Assembly (NCBI GenBank): GCA_913044145.1
Contig: CAJWOD010000020.1
Coordinates: 1-13,618 of the forward strand
Reading direction: 5' to 3'
DNA length: 13,618 bases
From: an uncultured Nitrospina sp.
GTDB taxonomy: Bacteria; Nitrospinota; Nitrospinia; Nitrospinales; VA-1
Shown here: positions 7,364 through 13,618 of the stretch, one piece after another
Layout: every line of letters starts with the position of its first letter
Position numbering within the stretch: position 1 is the first letter of the stretch
The notes under the pieces: generated by a model
Database searches by the model: none
What the model was told of the DNA's origin: nothing
Seen by the model: the letters and a program-made list of their open reading frames with translations, nothing else
Program-made: the position numbers and the translations under genes

Positions 7364-7897
7364 ATGACTTTTAAAGTGGAAAAATCCGATTTGAAAGGGG
7401 TATTGTTAATCCAGCCTGCTGTCCATACCGATTCACGAGGTAGATTTTTTGAGAGCTTCCAAAAAAAAAGGTATAAAGAAATAGGGATAGAAGAGGAGTT
7501 TGTCCAGGACAACCACTCTATTTCCCAAAAAAATACTATTCGCGGCCTCCACTATAGAGTTGCTCCGGGGCAATCCAAACTGGTAAGGGTAATCAGAGGT
7601 GAGGTGTTCGATGTGGTAGTAGACATTCGTAAAGGATCTCCCACTTTTGGTCAGTGGAGAGGTTATACTTTGTCAGATACAAATTACCTTCAAATTTATA
7701 TTCCTGTCGGGTTTGCGCATGGATTTTGTGTTCTTAGCGAAACGGCTGAGTTTTTATACAAAGTTTCTGAGTATTATTCCGCAGAAAAGGAAAAGGGCAT
7801 TATGTGGAATGATCAAGACATTGGTATCGACTGGCCAATTTCAAACCCTGTTCTCTCGGAAAAGGATAAAACCAATCTTACATTAAAAGATTTGTAG
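7364..7897 (+). CDS. rfbC: dTDP-4-dehydrorhamnose 3,5-epimerase (RmlC/RfbC)
   Basis: 177-residue cupin enzyme that epimerises dTDP-4-keto-6-deoxyglucose at C3 and C5 on the way to dTDP-L-rhamnose, a precursor of surface polysaccharide. The family landmarks are in place: DSRGRFFESF (23-32), QDNHSISQKNTIRGLHYR (48-65) with catalytic His63, KLVRVIRGEVFDVVVDIRKGSPTFGQW (72-98, Lys73 conserved), IPVGFAHGF (113-121) and LYKVSEYYS (131-139) with Tyr132 and Tyr138. Length matches the usual 175-185 once the start is set at 7364. The residue after the HY of the RGLHY motif is Arg; Gln is common there. No rmlA, rmlB or rmlD is beside it, so it sits outside a typical rml cluster, and a 3- or 5-epimerase acting on another dTDP-sugar cannot be excluded. 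Confidence 0.92.
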   Translation: MTFKVEKSDLKGVLLIQPAVHTDSRGRFFESFQKKRYKEIGIEEEFVQDNHSISQKNTIRGLHYRVAPGQSKLVRVIRGEVFDVVVDIRKGSPTFGQWRGYTLSDTNYLQIYIPVGFAHGFCVLSETAEFLYKVSEYYSAEKEKGIMWNDQDIGIDWPISNPVLSEKDKTNLTLKDL

Positions 7898-7908
7898 TCA
7901 GATTAGAG

Positions 7909-7949
7909 GGTTAAACAAATGAATCCATGAACCTTACTTTTGTTAAACC
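7909..7949 (+). terminator. Possible terminator between convergent rfbC and the 8003-9955 gene
   Basis: GGTTAAACAAA (7909-7919) can pair with TTTGTTAAACC (7939-7949), giving an 11-bp stem with one A-A mismatch, a 19-nt loop and T-rich sequence after it on the plus strand. The stem is AT-rich and the U-tract is broken, so it would be weak. Confidence 0.35.
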
Positions 7950-8002
7950 ATTCTACTTTTTCTGTTTTATACAAATAGTCTTTTGTTAATGGGATAGGTT
8001 TC

Positions 8003-9955
8003 TTAATTAGGTCTTCTAAAACCGCGCATTTGCGGGATGGTGCCGTCAAAGGTATCTTCAGTAGCGGGTGGATCTGCTTTTTTCTTCTGTTCGCCTCTTT
8101 TCTGCGCAAGATAAACCACGATATCGGGGTTGACTTGGTTCTCTGGGCACATCTTTAAATGCTGCCGGAAGAACGGCATGTTGTAAATTGGATCGTTATA
8201 TAGTGCATCAAGTTTGTAATGATCGAATAATCCCTGTAGCTGACGCGGTCCTACCAGAAACATGAACCCTTCGGGCATTAATGTTTCTGACAAAGCCGTC
8301 AACATGCTTTCGCAGGCTTCGCGATCCTGATGGTACATGAATGGAATCCATTTAAAGATCAAATCATATTTTTGGCTATACGCATCGCGAATATGTGCTT
8401 GTTCTTCAAGAAACGAAACTCTTTCCAGATTACTCAACTGTTCACGGGAAGCAGCGTAGTTCCAAAGGAGTTGCGCATTTTTCTGTGCAAACTCCGGATC
8501 GCTGTATAGTACGGTGTACGCCCGGTCTTTCGAACTATCGATACAACCGGCAAGTACAGTGTCAAAGGTGTGGATGAGCACCGATTCCATCTTTTCAAGT
8601 TTCGCAGGCATTGCCGGCGCCATTTCCATATAATGAAAAATTTGATCGAGCACCATTGGTTGCATGGAAGACTCGTCTATATCTGCTTGTCCTTCGGGAT
8701 AAAAAGGGACGGTATATATTGATTTTATCGGGTCAACCCTTGGTGGTTCGCCGTTAAAAAACCATTTCCATGTAAAAGGGTATTTCTGTGCTAATCGGGT
8801 GGAATAAGTTTGAGGCCTCAACCCCCAACTGGATTCAAAATGAATTTCTCTTCCCCGTTCTCCTTCAAGAAGGGTAAATGTCTGATTGCCCACACGCACT
8901 TCACGTTCGATGGGAGGTTTTCTAACCCCACCACAGTTGATAAAAGGAAAAGTAATCGGATCGTCAAATACGGTAACTTTATAGAGGTAGCCGTCTTGAG
9001 CGGTGATAGCTACTTTTTGCTCCTCACTAAAATATCTGACCGGTGGATATTTTTGCGGAGTCCAGGTAATTTCGTGCGAAGTTTGAGGGTCCATAAAAAG
9101 GGTTTTGATATCTTTCCCTTCAGGTCCTTTAGGCTCAAAAAATGCCGAAAAAATATTAAATGCTTCCTTAGAAGGGTAGGTCGGTAAACCACGATATCTT
9201 AAAGGGGCTAGTTTTTCTTCACGTGATTGGTCGTTATAGATTCCCCAGATGAACTCAAAAACGGCGCCGCCAGTTCCTGGCAGGGTGGACTGGAAAAGTT
9301 CGACTACAGGAATAAGGTCAAGTTTTGCCCAGTTGACTTGGAACATGAAACTAATAAATATGGATTTATCAAACGTGCCTTCGTGCAGTGCGTAAAGACC
9401 ATCTTTGGTAAGGCGGATATCATATTTGCCTTCGCCTTGATGGACCATATGATCGTCGTCATAAAAATATTTCACTTCTGATGCTGGTACCCGCCAAGCT
9501 TCTGCGGCTTTTTCGCGCAGTTCATCCAGAGACATATTTTCCCAGCCTTCATGAGGGCTTATATCGATCTGAGTGGAAAAAGTTTTTGCGCGTGGTTTGA
9601 TGCCTACCCATTGTTTGCAATCGAGTTGCATGCGGGCGAAGGCCAATTGCATTTCGCCGGTATTTTCATCTTCCGTCCATAGTGCTTCGTGCAATGGAGT
9701 GCCTTCTGGGTCAGTGCAGAGAAAACGCTGTCCTTTTTCGTTGTAAAAGACGATATGCCGGCTTGGAAAAACTTTTACTCGGGTATTTACGACTGTAGGC
9801 GACTCATTTTCGTACCAAAACTCACAACCGTCTTTTTCTTCTATTTTTAGGTGAGGAATTATTTTTTCCAAATTTACTGAGTAAGAAAGATTGTTGGCGA
9901 AGATAAGGGAACCATCCCGAGTCAATGCCGCTATGATTTTTTCAACTTTTGTCAC
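8003..9955 (-). CDS. Unknown 650-residue protein with a degenerate methyltransferase-like C-terminus
   Basis: I do not recognise this protein. It has no signal peptide and no membrane helices, so it is probably cytoplasmic. Residues 1-450 look beta-rich with many aromatic, Pro and Gly residues (for example LPGTGGAVFEFIWGIYN at 225-241, FPFINCGGVRKPP at 336-348). Residues about 455-618 resemble the later part of a class I SAM methyltransferase: a possible acidic ribose-binding strand AYTVLYSDPEF (479-489), YDLIFKWIPFMYHQDREACE (530-549) like motif IV, and LSETLMPEGFMFLVGP (555-570) like the motif V/VI turn. No GxGxG motif I is visible, so catalysis is doubtful. The tail (620-650) is charged and Pro/Gly-rich. 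The start is a GTG at 9955 with GAGGA 7 nt upstream. It is divergent from the TPR gene and has its own consensus promoter. ORF confidence is high; function is open. Confidence 0.85.
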   Translation of the reverse strand: MTKVEKIIAALTRDGSLIFANNLSYSVNLEKIIPHLKIEEKDGCEFWYENESPTVVNTRVKVFPSRHIVFYNEKGQRFLCTDPEGTPLHEALWTEDENTGEMQLAFARMQLDCKQWVGIKPRAKTFSTQIDISPHEGWENMSLDELREKAAEAWRVPASEVKYFYDDDHMVHQGEGKYDIRLTKDGLYALHEGTFDKSIFISFMFQVNWAKLDLIPVVELFQSTLPGTGGAVFEFIWGIYNDQSREEKLAPLRYRGLPTYPSKEAFNIFSAFFEPKGPEGKDIKTLFMDPQTSHEITWTPQKYPPVRYFSEEQKVAITAQDGYLYKVTVFDDPITFPFINCGGVRKPPIEREVRVGNQTFTLLEGERGREIHFESSWGLRPQTYSTRLAQKYPFTWKWFFNGEPPRVDPIKSIYTVPFYPEGQADIDESSMQPMVLDQIFHYMEMAPAMPAKLEKMESVLIHTFDTVLAGCIDSSKDRAYTVLYSDPEFAQKNAQLLWNYAASREQLSNLERVSFLEEQAHIRDAYSQKYDLIFKWIPFMYHQDREACESMLTALSETLMPEGFMFLVGPRQLQGLFDHYKLDALYNDPIYNMPFFRQHLKMCPENQVNPDIVVYLAQKRGEQKKKADPPATEDTFDGTIPQMRGFRRPN

Positions 9956-9962
9956 TACGTAT

Positions 9963-9967
9963 TCCTC
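9963..9967 (-). promoter_or_regulatory. Ribosome binding site for the GTG start at 9955
   Basis: GAGGA on the minus strand, 7 nt before the GTG. It supports a non-ATG start for the 650-residue protein. Confidence 0.65.
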
Positions 9968-10002
9968 AGTGGAATTGCTTGGTTTGAAAGAATGAAAGGG
10001 TG

Positions 10003-10032
10003 ATTATAGTTAGCCTCGTTCCATTCTGTCAA
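10003..10032 (-). promoter_or_regulatory. Consensus sigma-70 promoter for the 650-residue protein
   Basis: On the minus strand TTGACA (10027-10032) and TATAAT (10003-10008) are both exact, 18 bp apart, about 47 bp before the GTG. This implies a leader of about 40 nt and strong housekeeping-sigma transcription. Confidence 0.8.
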
Positions 10033-10054
10033 CCAATGTACTTTTTCTTTGAAA

Positions 10055-10074
10055 AGCAAGCCTTTTGGCTAGCT
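10055..10074. repeat. Interrupted palindrome between two divergent promoters
   Basis: AGC-A-AGCC-TTTT-GGCT-A-GCT: seven complementary pairs around a TTTT centre with one A-A mismatch. It lies between the -35 boxes of the two divergent promoters (10032 and 10085), a usual place for an operator controlling both genes. A regulator cannot be named. Confidence 0.45.
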
Positions 10075-10084
10075 GGTGGAATAA

Positions 10085-10113
10085 TTGACAGTAGCCTTTT
10101 AGAACTCTATAAT
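10085..10113 (+). promoter_or_regulatory. Perfect consensus sigma-70 promoter for the TPR gene
   Basis: TTGACA (10085-10090), a 17-bp spacer and TATAAT (10108-10113): exact matches in both boxes with the optimal spacing. Transcription would start near 10120, giving an unusually long leader of about 145 nt before ATG 10265. Confidence 0.85.
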
Positions 10114-10165
10114 TTGATATATACAAACAGTATCAATAACTCATTTAGTTAGAAATATTTAAGTT

Positions 10166-10197
10166 GATGGCAGAGCTATTTTATTGCTAAAGCCATC
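10166..10197 (+). other. Possible hairpin in the TPR gene leader
   Basis: GATGGC (10166-10171) pairs with GCCATC (10192-10197). Inside it AGC (10174-10176) pairs with GCT (10186-10188) around an AU-rich loop. It lies between the consensus promoter and the start codon, so it would be in the mRNA leader. No known riboswitch class is recognised. Confidence 0.35.
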
Positions 10198-10264
10198 CTA
10201 TATTTCGTAGCAAAAGATAAATAATTTAAAAGTCTGTTCAAATTTTAAAAGGTGGTGCCCGGTT

Positions 10265-12874
10265 ATGAGTGAAGTGAGTGAAGGAAGAAAGCTTGAGAAT
10301 CTCGGTTATGAGAGTTTGCAAAAGAACAATATTAAGGAAGCAGAGTCTAGTTTTCTGGCAGCTTTGAAGGAAATGGAAAAAGAGGGAGATGAGACGGGTC
10401 AGGCCTATGTACTCGGAAACCTGGGCAATATCAGTTTTCAGAGTAAACAATTTGATAAGGCTGAACAGTTTTATGCTCGTTCACTTACCTTTATGGAAAA
10501 GTTGAAGGATGTGAAGGGGGTCGAAAGTTCTCTGGGGAACCTTGGAAACGTCTACTTTTATCAGGGTAATTTTGACAAGGCGGAAGAGAACTACCAAAAA
10601 GCCATGAAAATTGTGCTGGAGGCCAACGACCCCCTGGGGCAGGGTATTTATAGTGAGTATCTGGGAAACATCTTTCTGAAAAAAGAAGAAGCCGAAAAAG
10701 CTATTGAGCATTACGAAAAAGCCAAAGAATTTATGTCTGCTGCAAAGCAGGATGAAAGAAAAATAAAACAACTTGACGACCGCATTGAGTCGATTAAAAA
10801 ATCCCCACTGTTTTTAAAGAAAAACGAGGAAGCCCTTGTAGTGAATTTAGAGTCGCTTATCTCCACTGGACAAAAAACTAAAGCCATTGCCAAGCTGCAG
10901 GAACTGGAAGAAATATATTTCCAGTGGAAGCGTATGGATAAGGTAGTTGAAACCATCCAGAAAACCATGACTCTTTTAGAGGAAATTGATGATAAGGCCT
11001 CTGCTGGTGTTTGTTATGCGAATCTAGCCGGTATATATCTGCAAATGTCGACTGAGGGGCAACCTGAAAAAGTGAATGAGGCGGAAACTTATTTCAAAAA
11101 AGCAATAAAAGCAATTGGCGATTCTGACAAACGCAGAAACTCTTATCTCCTAGGAAGTCTGGGAAACATTTACCTCAATCAAAACAAACTCGAATTGGCG
11201 TGGGGGAATTTTGAAAAATCTCTCAAAATCATGAAGGAATTGGGCGACAACCTGGGCGAGGCGCGTGGTTATGCAAATCTTGGTAATGTTCGTGGTCTGC
11301 AGAAAAATTGGGATGCAGCTGAAGAACAGTATCTTAGTTCTTTGGAGTTGATGGAGAAAAATGAAAATCGGCCTGGAATTGCACAGCAATGTGAATCGTT
11401 GGGTGACATTTATCTTAAAAAAGAAGAGTTTGATAAAGCCGAAGATAATTTCATGCGTGCCAGTGACCTTTATGAAGAAATGAAAGAGCAAAAAAGTGTT
11501 CAGGAAGTACAAGACAAATTGATGTTTATTTTTTCGCAGCCGAAATACCTTGAGAATCGCAAACAAGCTATTCGAGAGGGATTGAAAAAACCTGAAACTG
11601 AAAAAGATTTAAAACTTAAGTTGATGTTATTGAACGATTTGGGCAACGTGCTGTTTATGTCCAATAACTGGGGTGAAGCTGCGGAAGTGGCGCGAGAAAC
11701 AATTGCTTTACACGAACAATCTGGTGACAAACAAGCACTTGGTGGAGCTTATGGAAACTTGGGAAGTATTTTGTTGCAGCAGGAAGATTTTAAGGGAGCT
11801 GAGGAGAATTATAGTAATGCCATTAAAATCAAAGAAGAATCAAAGGAGCAGGGAGATCTCAAAGAATTATATGCCAACTATCTGAATGTTTTAATTCTTG
11901 CAGGAAAGATGGAAAAAGCTGAAAAACTGGTTAACAAATCATTAAAGGTAAATAAGGCTGCAAGCAATGCCAAAGGTCTTGTTGCGGATTATCGAAATTT
12001 AGGAAATATTTGTTTGCAGAAAAAGGACTGGTCTGGTGCGGAAAAAAATTACCTAGAAGCATTGGCATTAAATACCAGTGCTGATAATAAACGGGAGATG
12101 GCCGAAGATAATCGAAATCAATACAATCTCTATTTGCAAAAAGAAGATTGGGGAAATGCGGAAAAATATGCATTGAAATCTTTTGAAATTGCCGAGCAAA
12201 TTAATGATGTCCTCAATGTCTTGGCAGACAGTCGGGTATTGGCGAAGATTTATGTTGAGAAAAAAGAAAGAGCCAATCAGGAGAAATTTTATATTAAAGC
12301 TCTTGAAACATCAGAAAAAATCAATGACCCAAAAGAGATTTGCGCTGACCTTAGGAATCTTGGAAAGTTTAATATGGAAAGGGGATACCGCGAAAAAGCT
12401 AGTGAGGGTTTTCAAAGGTCATTTGAAATTTCGAGTAAGTTGAATGATAAAATTGAAATTGCTGAAGACTATCGCAATCTTGGTAACCTGGCATTCAGTA
12501 ATGGTAAAAGAAAAGAAGCAGAAGAATTATATTTAAAAGCATTGAAGCTTACAGAAGAAATGGGGGATCAGCGAGGAGCTGGACAGGATTTAACATATTT
12601 AGGTAACTTGAAGTTTAAAGATATGAAATATGATGACGCGGAAGAATACTTTGGACAAGCCGCTAAATGTTTTCGGGAAACTAGGAACTGGTCGAATTTA
12701 ATCCAATTCAATATGACGGTGGCCAGAATGCAGATACTCGTTGGTCGGTTTGATGAGTTTGATAAATATTTGAAGGATGCGCGAGAAATAGCACGTGATC
12801 TCGGGGACCCGGAACCTATCATGGAAGCCATTAAGGCCATGGAAAAAATGAAAGATGAGATTGATAAGAAGTAA
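10265..12874 (+). CDS. Large tetratricopeptide-repeat (TPR) protein, cytoplasmic
   Basis: 869 residues made almost wholly of helical repeats of the form LGN(I/V)...(A)E..Y.KAL.I, the TPR_12 / kinesin-light-chain-like type. A leading Leu-Gly recurs every 40 residues: Leu13, 53, 93 and 133. After a non-repeat, charged stretch (about 160-230) and a transitional repeat near 254, it recurs at Leu299 and then at 339, 379, 459, 499, 579, 699, 739 and 779. Degenerate units sit in the same phase at 419, 539, 619, 659 and 819. No signal peptide, membrane helix or enzymatic domain is seen, and the charge pattern is highly Lys/Glu-rich. Such arrays form superhelical scaffolds that bind other proteins; the partner is unknown. 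The ATG at 10265 has AAAAGGTGG 9 nt upstream. It is divergent from the 650-residue unknown protein, making that protein one possible partner (inference). Confidence 0.92.
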   Translation: MSEVSEGRKLENLGYESLQKNNIKEAESSFLAALKEMEKEGDETGQAYVLGNLGNISFQSKQFDKAEQFYARSLTFMEKLKDVKGVESSLGNLGNVYFYQGNFDKAEENYQKAMKIVLEANDPLGQGIYSEYLGNIFLKKEEAEKAIEHYEKAKEFMSAAKQDERKIKQLDDRIESIKKSPLFLKKNEEALVVNLESLISTGQKTKAIAKLQELEEIYFQWKRMDKVVETIQKTMTLLEEIDDKASAGVCYANLAGIYLQMSTEGQPEKVNEAETYFKKAIKAIGDSDKRRNSYLLGSLGNIYLNQNKLELAWGNFEKSLKIMKELGDNLGEARGYANLGNVRGLQKNWDAAEEQYLSSLELMEKNENRPGIAQQCESLGDIYLKKEEFDKAEDNFMRASDLYEEMKEQKSVQEVQDKLMFIFSQPKYLENRKQAIREGLKKPETEKDLKLKLMLLNDLGNVLFMSNNWGEAAEVARETIALHEQSGDKQALGGAYGNLGSILLQQEDFKGAEENYSNAIKIKEESKEQGDLKELYANYLNVLILAGKMEKAEKLVNKSLKVNKAASNAKGLVADYRNLGNICLQKKDWSGAEKNYLEALALNTSADNKREMAEDNRNQYNLYLQKEDWGNAEKYALKSFEIAEQINDVLNVLADSRVLAKIYVEKKERANQEKFYIKALETSEKINDPKEICADLRNLGKFNMERGYREKASEGFQRSFEISSKLNDKIEIAEDYRNLGNLAFSNGKRKEAEELYLKALKLTEEMGDQRGAGQDLTYLGNLKFKDMKYDDAEEYFGQAAKCFRETRNWSNLIQFNMTVARMQILVGRFDEFDKYLKDAREIARDLGDPEPIMEAIKAMEKMKDEIDKK

Positions 12875-13052
12875 TTTGCACCGAAGTTTAATAAATATTT
12901 GCTCTAAAAAAGAAGCCATAATAATTAACAATATTGTATTTATTGACTTTAGGGTGTAGGTGCAATCTGGTAAAATATGGCCTAATGAATTAAAGTAATT
13001 GGAAATCTTTTAGTTTTTAAAAAAAATGCTGTCGAGAGTTTCCTCTGTGTAA

Positions 13053-13101
13053 CTCCTAAAAAATAAAGGCCTTTTATCTTGACATAGGCCTTTAAAAGGA
13101 G
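13053..13101. repeat. Two-part inverted repeat / hairpin around AGGCCTTT
   Basis: Outer arms CTCCT (13053-13057) and AGGAG (13097-13101) enclose inner arms TAAAGGCCT (13064-13072) and AGGCCTTTA (13086-13094), 14 pairs in all. A competing stem CCTTTTA (13070-13076) / TAAAAGG (13093-13099) uses overlapping bases. Read on the minus strand, the inner stem is followed by a T-run, as in an intrinsic terminator. On the plus strand it is not, although both flanking genes are plus. Confidence 0.5.
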
Positions 13102-13108
13102 CTAAATT
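13079..13108 (+). promoter_or_regulatory. Candidate promoter of the last gene
   Basis: An exact TTGACA (13079-13084), an 18-bp spacer and TAAATT (13103-13108, 4/6). The -35 lies in the loop of the hairpin at 13053-13101. The leader to ATG 13202 would be about 85 nt. Confidence 0.4.
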
Positions 13109-13201
13109 ATCTTATTCAAAAGAGATAAAAAGCAGGCAGGTTATATGTTTTATTAGGGATAAACGTTTCAATTTTTTGACTTTAACAGTTGGTCTGTATT
13201 T

Positions 13202-13618
13202 ATGAAAGTTAGTTATAGTGCTCAGCTAATGGAAGAATCGGTATTCCGGCATCTAAACCATTTGGAAAGATCAGGGTACCGCTCCGATTATGATGAATTC
13301 CACTCTCTTGCAGATCCCATTTATGAGCTTCCAGAAGATGATAGGGAGATTGCTTTCGAAAAAGTAAATCGTTTATTTTTCTTGGAAAAATTGAAGCTTG
13401 GTGACCATGTTTTGAGGGCTTTGGAGGCAGTAGGCCTTATCCCAAAAAGAAAACGGACATCAAAAAAATCTGCCCTATTGAATGTAAACCAGGAGGCAGA
13501 GATTGCTGAAGGATCAGAAGAAGCTCCGGTTGAAACGGCTGAATTAGAACTAGTGGAAGAAGAAGCAGAGGAGGAAGAAGTAAAAGAGGAGGCCCTTGAG
13601 CCCGCTGACGAGGGAAAT
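13202..13618 (+). CDS. Unknown protein with acidic tail (partial, 3' end outside window)
   Basis: Open from ATG 13202 to the right edge (139 codons), so the C-terminus is missing. I do not recognise it. Residues 1-80 look like a small helical domain (for example FEKVNRLFFLEKLKLGDHVLRALEAVGLI within 52-80). They are followed by a basic hinge PKRKRTSKK (81-89) and then a low-complexity Glu-rich tail from about 97 on. No signal peptide or membrane helix is visible. An in-frame stop lies 40 nt upstream and this is the first ATG, but the ribosome binding site is weak, so the start is likely rather than certain. The acidic tail may simply be a disordered linker to a further domain beyond the window. 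Confidence 0.65.
   Translation, partial: MKVSYSAQLMEESVFRHLNHLERSGYRSDYDEFHSLADPIYELPEDDREIAFEKVNRLFFLEKLKLGDHVLRALEAVGLIPKRKRTSKKSALLNVNQEAEIAEGSEEAPVETAELELVEEEAEEEEVKEEALEPADEGN

Larger units (their letters stand above)
12875..13201. other. Intergenic region, 327 bp, with structured sequence
   Basis: No ORF of note. It holds a distant inverted repeat TTGCACC (12876-12882) / GGTGCAA (12959-12965), a 10-bp palindrome ACAATATTGT (12928-12937), an extended -10-like TGG-TAAAAT (hexamer 12971-12976) without a good -35, and the hairpin at 13053-13101. No clear plus-strand terminator follows the TPR gene. A small RNA here is possible but unsupported by any recognised family. Confidence 0.45.

Noticed and set aside
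7903..8109. Short minus-strand ORF between rfbC and the 650-residue gene
   Set aside because: It overlaps the C-terminus of the better-supported gene in another frame and has no motif or clear ribosome binding site.
11150..11566. Minus-strand ORF inside the TPR gene
   Set aside because: It is antisense to a clear repeat protein. Its Phe/Leu-rich content is what the reverse of Lys/Glu-rich codons gives.
10265..12874. Tandem nucleotide repeat or CRISPR-like array in the TPR gene
   Set aside because: The 120-nt period comes from protein repeats; the DNA copies are diverged and there is no repeat/spacer pattern.
12960..13110. Possible 6S-like or other known small RNA
   Set aside because: Paired segments exist, but the conserved features of 6S RNA or other families I know are not visible.

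Overview
This window looks like a chromosomal segment of a Gram-negative bacterium with modest, AT-leaning base composition. The evidence is an LD-carboxypeptidase (murein recycling), a dTDP-sugar epimerase of the kind used for O-antigen or other surface sugars, and a GldA/F/G-like ABC cassette with a DUF4340 partner. Such cassettes are common in deltaproteobacteria-like and Nitrospinota/Nitrospirota-like lineages. I lean towards a Nitrospinota-type or deltaproteobacteria-like organism, but this is inference and no marker gene settles it. No tRNA, rRNA, CRISPR array, transposase or integrase was seen.

Layout, left to right. (1) 1-4183, minus strand: a tightly packed operon read right to left. 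It encodes an ABC ATPase, an ABC-2 type permease, a GldG-like membrane-anchored auxiliary protein and a DUF4340 protein cut by the window edge. Two of the three junctions are ATGA overlaps and the third is a 4-nt gap, so the four products are probably co-translated parts of one envelope complex. (2) 4184-4654: an AT-rich gap between divergent units. (3) 4655-5587, plus: LD-carboxypeptidase (S66 family) with a recognisable Ser/Glu/His triad. Its end overlaps the end of hisF by 8 bp. (4) 5580-7141, minus: hisA then hisF, two steps of histidine biosynthesis. HisF carries an unusual insertion of about 26 residues after catalytic Asp130. (5) 7364-7897, plus: RfbC/RmlC, divergent from hisA. (6) 8003-9955, minus: a 650-residue protein I do not recognise, ending in what resembles a degenerate methyltransferase fold. 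(7) 10265-12874, plus: an 869-residue cytoplasmic TPR protein whose repeats keep a strict 40-residue phase. (8) 13202-end, plus: the start of an unknown protein with a basic hinge and a very acidic tail, cut by the window edge.

The most interesting region is the divergent pair 8003-9955 / 10265-12874. The 309-bp space between them holds two back-to-back promoters, both with exact TTGACA and TATAAT boxes (spacers 18 and 17 bp), and an interrupted palindrome between the two -35 boxes. This suggests two strongly expressed and possibly co-regulated genes of unknown function. The remaining genes are housekeeping or envelope functions.
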